9,548 nt of DNA from positions 1 to 9,548 of the forward strand of contig JAZSCX010000072.1 in the NCBI GenBank assembly GCA_045530865.1, written 5' to 3'. The translations under genes were made by a program, and so were the position numbers. Below the pieces are notes generated by a model. The model was not told the origin of the DNA. It worked only from the letters and a program-made list of their open reading frames with translations, and did no database searches. Origin of the DNA: Avoscillospira sp045530865 (GTDB lineage Bacteria > Bacillota > Clostridia > Oscillospirales > Oscillospiraceae). This document shows positions 1 to 4,647 of the stretch, in pieces (positions within the stretch are counted from its first letter, which is position 1; every line of letters starts with the position of its first letter).

Positions 1-19
1 AACTGAATGCAAATTTTTC

Positions 20-49
20 TTGACAAAATCCAGACTGCTGTGTTATGAT
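20..49 (+). promoter_or_regulatory. Sigma-A-type promoter of the tRNA-Gly/tRNA-Asp unit
   Basis: A perfect TTGACA -35 box lies at 20-25 and a TATGAT -10 box at 44-49, with an 18-nt spacer. Transcription should start around 56-58, about ten bases before the mature 5' end of the tRNA-Gly. There is no coding sequence in the bases before it. The box match is seen directly; promoter function is inferred. Confidence 0.85.
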
Positions 50-66
50 ATCTCAGCAGCTTGAGT

Positions 67-140
67 GCGGGATTAGTTCATCGGTAGAACGGCAGCTTCC
101 CAAGCTGCATAGGCGGGTTCGACTCCCGTATCCCGCTCCA
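67..140 (+). tRNA. tRNA-Gly (anticodon CCC)
   Basis: This is a 74-nt cloverleaf with encoded CCA (138-140). The 7-bp acceptor stem pairs GCGGGAT (67-73) with ATCCCGC (130-136), with U137 as discriminator. The anticodon stem pairs GCAGC (92-96) with GCTGC (104-108) around the loop TTCCCAA, which places anticodon CCC at 99-101 and reads GGG glycine codons. A GGTTCGA T-loop is present. It is the first gene of a two-tRNA transcript. Confidence 0.97.
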
Positions 141-159
141 ATTTCATATCTGCATATCT

Positions 160-236
160 GGCCCGGTGGTGCAGTCGGTTAGCACGCCAGCCTGTCACGC
201 TGGAGGTCGACGGTTCGAGTCCGTTCCGGGTCGCCA
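160..236 (+). tRNA. tRNA-Asp (anticodon GTC)
   Basis: This is a 77-nt cloverleaf with encoded CCA (234-236). The acceptor stem pairs GGCCCGG (160-166) with CCGGGTC (226-232), including one G-U pair, and G233 is the discriminator expected for tRNA-Asp. The anticodon stem pairs CCAGC (187-191) with GCTGG (199-203), the loop is CTGTCAC, and anticodon GTC is at 194-196. It lies 19 nt after tRNA-Gly with no promoter between, so the two are probably co-transcribed. Confidence 0.97.
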
Positions 237-276
237 AAAATAAAAACATCATCCTCAGGATGATGTTTTTATTTTT
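236..276. terminator. Bidirectional intrinsic terminator after tRNA-Asp
   Basis: A perfect 41-bp palindrome is centred on C256. The core CATCATCC pairs with GGATGATG, with A-rich sequence on the left (A5-T-A5) and the matching T5-A-T5 on the right. The stem could reach 19 bp with a 3-nt loop. The arm begins on the last A of the tRNA-Asp CCA end, so termination occurs essentially at the mature 3' end. The symmetrical A- and T-tracts would terminate transcription from either strand. Confidence 0.93.
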
Positions 277-289
277 GCACCACAAAATC

Positions 290-301
290 AACGGACTCGA
301 A
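290..301 (-). repeat. 12-bp inverted copy of the tRNA-Asp T-arm
   Basis: AACGGACTCGAA at 290-301 is the exact reverse complement of 214-225, the T-arm region of the tRNA-Asp gene upstream. The terminator palindrome lies between the two arms. The match does not continue beyond 12 bases. It could be chance, a residue of a tRNA-targeted integration event in inverted orientation, or an outer stem that folds around the terminator. Only the match itself is seen directly. Confidence 0.6.
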
Positions 302-328
302 AGGCGGCGCTTGTACACATCTTTCCAG

Positions 329-356
329 TTGACAACCTGCAAAAACATGATAAAAT
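329..356 (+). promoter_or_regulatory. Sigma-A-type promoter of alaS
   Basis: TTGACA at 329-334 is followed by TAAAAT at 351-356 with a 16-nt spacer. The predicted start is near 362-364, just ahead of the T-box leader. The segment between the tRNA terminator and this promoter (277-328) shows no gene. Confidence 0.75.
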
Positions 357-362
357 AACACT

Positions 363-594
363 GTTATAGGACAATTGCTTTGACGAAGTCAGCCGTATTT
401 GCGACCCAGAGCGAGAAGGGGATGGTGCAAGCCCTTCGGGAACCGGACCGCGGCAGCCGCTTCCGAGCAGCCCGGCGAGGAGCAGGGCGGTTCATCCCCG
501 ATATCGGATGGTCTAAGATGCCGCGTTGCGGTAAATTAGGGTGGTACCGTGAAGCATAGCTTCGCCCCTAGATGTGGGCGGAGCATTTCTTTTT
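363..594 (+). promoter_or_regulatory. T-box riboswitch leader (tRNA-Ala sensing) of alaS
   Basis: The leader carries the conserved T-box AGGGTGGTACCGTG at 538-551, followed by an intrinsic terminator. Its UGGU (542-545) would pair with an ACCA tRNA end, which fits the A73 discriminator of tRNA-Ala. A distal hairpin pairs GAAGGG (415-420) with CCCTTC (432-437), next to an AGAGCGAGA stretch resembling the K-turn region of Stem I. CGAAG (384-388) can pair with CTTCCG (460-465, one bulged C) as the Stem I base. That puts GCC (456-458), an alanine codon, in the specifier position, followed by a purine. T-boxes of this class let RNA polymerase through when the matching tRNA is uncharged. T-box identity is firm; the exact specifier is my folding inference. 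Confidence 0.92.
559..594 (+). terminator. Regulated terminator of the alaS T-box leader
   Basis: A 9-bp stem pairs GCTTCGCCC (559-567) with GGGCGGAGC (576-584), including one G-U pair. The loop is 8 nt and the tail ATTTCTTTTT ends at 594. The 5' arm begins only 7 nt after the T-box motif, as expected if antiterminator and terminator are mutually exclusive. The GC-rich segment 521-533 has complementarity to the T-box (CGGTA 529-533 with TACCG 545-549) and is the likely antiterminator partner. Confidence 0.9.
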
Positions 595-643
595 GTCTGC
601 CGCCCGGAACAATGTAATATCATTCAAAAGGAGTTTTTATACG

Positions 644-3286
644 ATGGCAACCAAGAAATACGGACTGAACGAGCTGCGTGAGATGTTCCTGAGCTACTTT
701 GAGAGCAAGGGGCATCTGCGTCTGCCCAGCTTTTCCCTGATCCCCCAGAACGATGCGTCCCTGCTGCTGATCAACTCCGGCATGGCGCCCATGAAGCCCT
801 TCTTCAAGGGCGAGCAGGAGCCCCCCAGAAGACGGGTCTGCACCTGCCAGAAGTGCATCCGCACCGGCGATATCGAGAATATCGGCAAGACTGCCCGCCA
901 CGGCACCTATTTTGAGATGCTGGGCAACTTCTCCTTTGGCGATTACTTCAAGGAAGAAGCCATCCAGTTCTGCTGGGAATTCCTGACGGAAGTGGTGGGC
1001 CTGGAAGCTGACCGCCTGTATCCCTCCATCTACGAGCACGATGAAGAAGCCTTCGAGATCTGGAACAAGAAGATCGGCATCGCGCCCGAGCGCATCTTCC
1101 GCTTTGGCAAGAAGGACAACTTCTGGGAGCACGGTGCAGGCCCCTGCGGCCCCTGTTCTGAGGTCTACTATGACCGCGGCGAGAAGTACGGATGCGGCGA
1201 ACCCGGCTGCACCGTCGGCTGCGAATGCGACCGGTATATGGAAGTCTGGAACAACGTGTTTTCCCAGTTTGACAATGACGGCGCCGGCAACTATACCGAT
1301 CTTGCCCAGAAGAACATCGATACCGGCATGGGTCTGGAGCGTCTGGCAGTTGTCTGTCAGGATGTGGACTCCCTGTTCGATGTGGATACGGTCATGTCCA
1401 TCACCAACCGTGTCACGGAGCTGACCGGCGCTTCCTACGGCCAGTCTGCCAGAATAGATGTGAGCCTGCGCGTTATCACCGACCATATCCGTTCCTCCAC
1501 CTTCATGATCTGCGATGGCGTTCTGCCCTCCAACGAAGGCCGCGGCTATGTACTGCGCCGTCTGCTGCGCCGTGCTGCCCGTCATGGCAAGCTGCTGGGC
1601 ATCAATGAACCCTTCCTGTATCAGGTAGTCGATACCGTCGTGCAGGAGAACAAGTGCCAGTATACCGATCTGGTAGAAAAGCAGGCCTATATCACAAAGG
1701 TCATCAAGGTGGAAGAAGAGAACTTCGCCAAGACCATCGACGGCGGCATGAAGATTTTCTCCGAGCTGTTGGCAGATCACAAGTCCAAGGGCGAGACGGT
1801 GTTCTCCGGCGCCGATGCCTTCAAGCTCTATGATACCTACGGCTTCCCCATCGATCTGACCATCGAAATGGTGGAGGAAGAGGGCATGACTGTCAATCAG
1901 CAGGAATTCACCGATCTGATGCAGGAGCAGCGTGTCCGTGCCCGTAAGGCCAGAGAGGCTCTGGGCGATCTGGGCTGGGCAGGCGTGGACTTCGGTCAGG
2001 ATATGCCCGCCACCGAGTTTGTGGGTTATGACCGTTCCGAAGCCGAGGGCAAGGTTCTGGCCATCGTGGCAGAGGAAGAGCAGCGGCAGGATATCGTTGC
2101 CGGTGTGGAAGCCATTGTGGTGCTGGATCAGACGCCCTTCTATGCGGAGATGGGCGGTCAGGTGGCCGATCAGGGCGTTCTGGAAGCAGATGGCGTCCGC
2201 TTCTGCGTCCGCAATGTCCAGAAGAACAAGGGCGGCAAGTATATGCACTACGGCGTGCTGGAGACCGGCGAACTGAAGGTGGGCGACACCGTCACGGCGA
2301 AGATCGATACCCAGCGCAGAGCTGCCATCGGCAGAGCCCATACGGCTACTCATCTGTTGCAGGCAGCCCTGATCAAAACTCTGGGCGAAAACTGCCATCA
2401 GGCCGGTTCTCTGGTGGAACCCGACCATCTGCGTTTTGACTTCACCAATTTCTCTGCCCTGACCAACGAGGAGCTGATCACCGTTGCCAACACTGTCAAC
2501 GAAATGATTCTGGACGGCGTGGATGTCAATACCATGGAGCTGCCCATCGATGAGGCGAAGAAGCTGGGCGCCACGGCACTGTTCGGCGAAAAGTACGGTG
2601 ACACGGTTCGCGTGGTCAAAATGGGTGATTATTCTCTGGAATTCTGCGGCGGTACCCATCTGAACAACACTGCCAAGGTTGGCCCCTTCCGGATCTTGTC
2701 CGAGGCCTCCGTGGCTTCCGGCGTCCGCAGAATCGAAGCCTATACCGGCAGAGAAGTCCTGAAGCAGATGGATAAGATGAACCGCACGATCATTGCAACT
2801 GCCGAGCAGCTGAAGACCACTCCCAAGGATCTTCTGCAGCGGGCCGACTCCGTCATGGCAGAGATCAAGGAGCTGAAGCAGGGCATCGACCGTCTGAAGG
2901 ACAAGCTGTTTTCCGGCGAGATCGAGCGCACCCTGTTTGCCGCCAAGCAGATCAAGGGTCTGAAGGTGGTCACCGTTACCCGCAGCGATATTGAGACCAA
3001 CGACCTGCGGAAGATGGGCGATTTCCTGAAGGATCGGGATGCCGATGTGGTGGCGCTGCTGGCTGCCGTGCAGGGCGAAAAGATCACCCTCAATGCGGTC
3101 TGCGGCAAGAATGCCATTGCCTGGGGTATCAAGGCCGGTGATATCATCAAGAATCTGGCTCCCATCTGCGGCGGCAAGGGCGGCGGTAAGCCGGACAGCG
3201 CCATGGGCGGCGGCAGCGATGTGCTGAAGCTGGACGATATGATGGCGGCGCTGGATAACTTCGTTGCTGAGCGCGCAAAAGATTAA
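644..3286 (+). CDS. alaS: Alanyl-tRNA synthetase
   Basis: This cytoplasmic enzyme joins alanine to tRNA-Ala and hydrolyses mischarged Ser/Gly-tRNA-Ala. The 880-residue product has the family's normal length. The N-terminal class II catalytic core contains the motif-2 region, residues 64-103, including TARHGTYFEMLGNFSFGDYFK-like sequence. A Cys-rich insert (C184, C189, C193, C195, then DRYMEVWN) is of the kind seen in many Gram-positive AlaRS. The editing domain has the zinc ligands H566/H570 (HTATH) and C668/H672 (CGGTH). The C-terminal DHHA1/C-Ala domain, about residues 800-870, ends with a glycine-rich ICGGKGGGKPDSAMGGG stretch. I chose the ATG at 644 because AAAAGGAG (626-633) precedes it by 10 nt and MATKKYGLNELREMF is the usual AlaRS beginning. 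An in-frame ATG at 572 lies inside the terminator loop. Expression is controlled by the T-box. No defects are seen. Confidence 0.98.
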   Translation: MATKKYGLNELREMFLSYFESKGHLRLPSFSLIPQNDASLLLINSGMAPMKPFFKGEQEPPRRRVCTCQKCIRTGDIENIGKTARHGTYFEMLGNFSFGDYFKEEAIQFCWEFLTEVVGLEADRLYPSIYEHDEEAFEIWNKKIGIAPERIFRFGKKDNFWEHGAGPCGPCSEVYYDRGEKYGCGEPGCTVGCECDRYMEVWNNVFSQFDNDGAGNYTDLAQKNIDTGMGLERLAVVCQDVDSLFDVDTVMSITNRVTELTGASYGQSARIDVSLRVITDHIRSSTFMICDGVLPSNEGRGYVLRRLLRRAARHGKLLGINEPFLYQVVDTVVQENKCQYTDLVEKQAYITKVIKVEEENFAKTIDGGMKIFSELLADHKSKGETVFSGADAFKLYDTYGFPIDLTIEMVEEEGMTVNQQEFTDLMQEQRVRARKAREALGDLGWAGVDFGQDMPATEFVGYDRSEAEGKVLAIVAEEEQRQDIVAGVEAIVVLDQTPFYAEMGGQVADQGVLEADGVRFCVRNVQKNKGGKYMHYGVLETGELKVGDTVTAKIDTQRRAAIGRAHTATHLLQAALIKTLGENCHQAGSLVEPDHLRFDFTNFSALTNEELITVANTVNEMILDGVDVNTMELPIDEAKKLGATALFGEKYGDTVRVVKMGDYSLEFCGGTHLNNTAKVGPFRILSEASVASGVRRIEAYTGREVLKQMDKMNRTIIATAEQLKTTPKDLLQRADSVMAEIKELKQGIDRLKDKLFSGEIERTLFAAKQIKGLKVVTVTRSDIETNDLRKMGDFLKDRDADVVALLAAVQGEKITLNAVCGKNAIAWGIKAGDIIKNLAPICGGKGGGKPDSAMGGGSDVLKLDDMMAALDNFVAERAKD

Positions 3287-3295
3287 TTAATGATA

Positions 3296-3327
3296 CTGCA
3301 GGGGCGACCATTGGTCGCCCGCTGCAG
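3296..3327. repeat. Intergenic palindromic repeat, copy 1 (alaS/HIT gap)
   Basis: GGGCGACC (3302-3309) pairs perfectly with GGTCGCCC (3313-3320) around an ATT loop. In this copy the stem is extended by CTGCAG (3296-3301) pairing with CTGCAG (3322-3327), with one bulged G. There is no T-run, so it is not an ordinary intrinsic terminator. The 22 bases 3300-3321 recur exactly at 8506-8527, again between two co-directional genes. After transcription it would form a stable hairpin in the mRNA between alaS and the HIT gene. Its function is unknown; it behaves like a REP-type dispersed element. Confidence 0.85.
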
Positions 3328-3352
3328 GTACTACGATAAGGAGGAACCTACC

Positions 3353-3691
3353 ATGTCCGATTGCCTGTTTTGTAAGATCATCGCCGGGGAGATCCCCAGC
3401 AGCAAGGTCTATGAGGATGACCTATGCTATGCCTTCCACGATATCGCCCCCATGGCGCCCACCCATTTTCTGGTCATTCCCAAGGCACATTTCGCCTCCG
3501 TGGCAGAGGTGACTGAGGAAAACGTCGCTGTGCTTGGCCATATCTATGCCGTTATTGCCAAGCTGGCAAAGGAACTGGGCTTTGCTGATGGCTACCGTGT
3601 GGTCACCAATGTGGGTGAGATCGCCGGACAGACCGTCCACCATGCTCATTTCCATGTTCTGTCCGGCAAGATGCTGGGCAGCTTCAACTGA
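3353..3691 (+). CDS. HIT-family nucleotide-binding protein (HinT/Hit-like hydrolase)
   Basis: The 112-residue protein belongs to the histidine triad family, whose members cleave purine nucleoside phosphoramidates or related AMP-linked substrates, usually as homodimers in the cytoplasm. The triad is clear: QTVHHAHFHVL, with H97, H99 and H101. The N-terminal DCLFCKIIAGEIPS (C4, C7) and DIAPMAPTHFLVIPK (about 30-44, H38) match the HinT branch, where C, C, H, H can bind zinc. Length is normal for the family. I chose the ATG at 3353 because AAGGAGG (3338-3344) sits 8 nt upstream; a longer in-frame reading from 3290 would translate the palindromic repeat. It lies between alaS and a phosphatase gene. 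HinT-type enzymes can remove AMP from aminoacyl-adenylate-like compounds, so the position after alaS is suggestive, but a functional link is inference. Confidence 0.95.
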   Translation: MSDCLFCKIIAGEIPSSKVYEDDLCYAFHDIAPMAPTHFLVIPKAHFASVAEVTEENVAVLGHIYAVIAKLAKELGFADGYRVVTNVGEIAGQTVHHAHFHVLSGKMLGSFN

Positions 3692-3692
3692 G

Positions 3693-4334
3693 ATGAAATA
3701 CGATGTTCTGCTGTTTGATCTGGACGGAACCCTGACGGAATCCGGCATCGGAATCACCCGTTCTGTGGCCTATGCGCTGCGGAAGCAGGGAATTGAGGAA
3801 AGCGATCAGAGTAAGCTGGATCGGTTTGTGGGGCCGCCTTTGATCGACAGCTATATCCGCTTCTATGGCTGGACGCCGGAACAGGCCCGGCAGGGCGTGG
3901 ACGATTTCCGGGAGTACTTTGAGCGGCAGGGCATGTTTGAAAACCGGGTCTATGACGGCGTATTTGCCATGCTGGAGGGACTGAAAGCCGCCGGAGTGCG
4001 GTGTATCGTTGCGACTTCCAAGCCGGAGCAGTATGCGGTTCAGATTTTAGCGCGTTTCCGTCTGCTGCCGTATTTTGAACGTGTGGCAGGCGCCACCATG
4101 GATGAAAGGCGGACCGATAAGGCCGAAGTTATTACCTATGCGCTGGAAGGTGTGGAACCGGACTGCCGCGTGCTGATGGTGGGTGACCGGGAGCATGATA
4201 TCCACGGCGCAAGAGCCAACGGACTGGATTCTGTGGGTGTGCTCTATGGCTACGGCAGCCGGGAGGAACTGGAGGTTGTCGGCGCAACGTATATTGCCGA
4301 AAAACCGGAAGATATTCTGAAAATTGTTTTGTAA
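3693..4334 (+). CDS. HAD-superfamily phosphatase (phosphoglycolate phosphatase-like, subfamily IA)
   Basis: The 213-residue protein is a likely soluble Mg-dependent phosphohydrolase. HAD motif I is FDLDGTL, with nucleophile D9 and acid D11. Residues about 17-85 form the helical cap. Motif II is the T/S in IVATSKP (T108/S109). K143 in the RRTDKAEV segment fits motif III, and GDREHDIHGA (D165, D169) is motif IV. The length suits the Gph/PgmB-like group, but the substrate cannot be read from sequence: phosphoglycolate, a nucleoside monophosphate and a sugar phosphate are all possible. The ATG follows the HIT stop codon with a single base between, and no good Shine-Dalgarno is visible, so translation is probably coupled to the HIT gene. 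The following terminator marks it as the last gene of the unit. Confidence 0.93.
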   Translation: MKYDVLLFDLDGTLTESGIGITRSVAYALRKQGIEESDQSKLDRFVGPPLIDSYIRFYGWTPEQARQGVDDFREYFERQGMFENRVYDGVFAMLEGLKAAGVRCIVATSKPEQYAVQILARFRLLPYFERVAGATMDERRTDKAEVITYALEGVEPDCRVLMVGDREHDIHGARANGLDSVGVLYGYGSREELEVVGATYIAEKPEDILKIVL

Positions 4335-4337
4335 TTA

Positions 4338-4380
4338 CAGGTTGCCACGGCTTTTCAGGCCGTGGCAACCTGTTTTGTTT
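4338..4380 (+). terminator. Intrinsic terminator after the HAD gene
   Basis: A perfect 14-bp stem pairs CAGGTTGCCACGGC (4338-4351) with GCCGTGGCAACCTG (4359-4372). The loop is 7 nt (4352-4358) and the tail TTTTGTTT runs 4373-4380. It begins 3 nt after the stop codon of the phosphatase gene. It separates the alaS block from the RHH-comEC block. Confidence 0.94.
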
Positions 4381-4387
4381 ACAAATT

Positions 4388-4400
4388 ATTACGAGGTAAT
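4388..4400. repeat. Inverted repeat ATTAC-GAG-GTAAT upstream of the RHH promoter
   Basis: ATTAC (4388-4392) and GTAAT (4396-4400) form a perfect 5-bp inverted repeat with a 3-bp spacer. A further ATTAC half-site lies at 4414-4418, inside the repeat that flanks the -10 box. Ribbon-helix-helix proteins often bind spaced short half-sites near their own promoters, so this is a candidate operator. The repeat is seen directly; its role is inference, and 5-bp arms can occur by chance. Confidence 0.4.
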
Positions 4401-4412
4401 CGTATGCTGCTG

Positions 4413-4447
4413 TATTACACCGTGCTATAATGTGTGCGGTGATAATA
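4413..4447 (+). promoter_or_regulatory. Extended -10 promoter of the RHH gene between inverted-repeat arms
   Basis: TGCTATAAT (4423-4431) is an extended -10 element with a consensus TATAAT; the -35 region (about 4403-4408, TATGCT) is poor. The predicted start near 4438 leaves only about 8-10 nt before the ATG at 4447. TATTACACCG (4413-4422) and CGGTGATAATA (4437-4447) are reverse complements apart from one extra base, and the -10 box sits between them. A protein bound there would block RNA polymerase, which fits autoregulation. The promoter call rests on the sequence match; the operator call is inference. Confidence 0.7.
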
Positions 4448-4599
4448 TGGGTATTGAGAAAAAAGTTGTCAGTATGCGGTTGGATGAGCAGTTTATTGAG
4501 GAACTGCGAGAGATTGCGGAAGCACAGAACAGATCCCTCTCCAATCTCATTGAAACGGTACTGAAAGAATATGTAGCCAAGTTAAGGCAAGAAAATTGA
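4447..4599 (+). CDS. Small ribbon-helix-helix (CopG/Arc-type) DNA-binding protein
   Basis: The 50-residue protein follows the ribbon-helix-helix pattern. A short beta strand KKVVSMRL (5-12) is followed by helix DEQFIEELREIAEAQ (13-27), a turn at NRS, and helix LSNLIETVLKEYVAKL (31-46). RHH proteins bind DNA as dimers through the strand pair. Many are transcriptional repressors or antitoxins, but no toxin gene is adjacent. The start is the ATG at 4447, the first codon before the conserved region. The weak GGTGA (4438-4442) lies almost at the predicted transcript start, so initiation may be nearly leaderless. Reading further upstream would translate the preceding terminator. It stands immediately before comEC with a terminator between, so it could act on its own promoter and on comEC expression. 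That role is inferred. Confidence 0.85.
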   Translation: MGIEKKVVSMRLDEQFIEELREIAEAQNRSLSNLIETVLKEYVAKLRQEN

Positions 4600-4605
4600 G
4601 TGTTT

Positions 4606-4635
4606 ACCGCTGCGGCAGCGCAGCGGTGTTTTTTT
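4606..4635 (+). terminator. Intrinsic terminator/attenuator between the RHH gene and comEC
   Basis: A perfect 9-bp stem pairs ACCGCTGCG (4606-4614) with CGCAGCGGT (4619-4627) around a GCAG loop, followed by G and a run of seven T (4629-4635). The next base begins the comEC ribosome binding site GGAGG (4636-4640). I see no convincing promoter between this hairpin and comEC, so comEC transcripts may have to read through it from the RHH promoter or start inside the RHH gene. That would make it an attenuator. Confidence 0.88.
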
Positions 4636-4647
4636 GGAGGACGTTTC

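Noticed and set aside
73..348. A 91-codon open frame on the - strand across both tRNAs
   Set aside because: It is the reverse-strand translation of tRNA-Gly, tRNA-Asp and the terminator; such frames are known spurious annotations.
572..643. Upstream in-frame ATG start for alaS
   Set aside because: It lies inside the loop of the T-box terminator, has no ribosome binding site, and adds 24 residues not typical of AlaRS; the ATG at 644 has both a site and the family N-terminus.
620..2659. A 679-codon open frame on the - strand opposite alaS
   Set aside because: It is fully antisense to a clear AlaRS with all motifs, has no recognisable domain or ribosome binding site, and is explained by codon bias of the GC-rich sense gene.
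3302..3320. Intrinsic terminator between alaS and the HIT gene
   Set aside because: The hairpin is stable but is followed by GCTGCAGG, not a T-run, and the identical hairpin recurs before the ABC-F gene, so a repeat element fits better.
3290..3352. N-terminal extension of the HIT protein
   Set aside because: It would translate the palindromic repeat and the AAGGAGG site; the ATG at 3353 has ideal spacing and gives the normal HIT length.
3534..3692. N-terminal extension of the HAD phosphatase inside the HIT gene
   Set aside because: The extension is an out-of-frame reading of HIT; the HAD fold begins at once after ATG 3693 with DVLLFDLDGT.
4447..4599. Toxin-antitoxin system based on the RHH protein
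   Set aside because: No small toxin-like gene lies upstream or downstream; the neighbours are a phosphatase ended by a terminator and comEC.
4600..4647. GTG start for comEC
   Set aside because: The extra 16 codons are the terminator hairpin and the ribosome binding site; GGAGG is correctly spaced only for ATG 4648.
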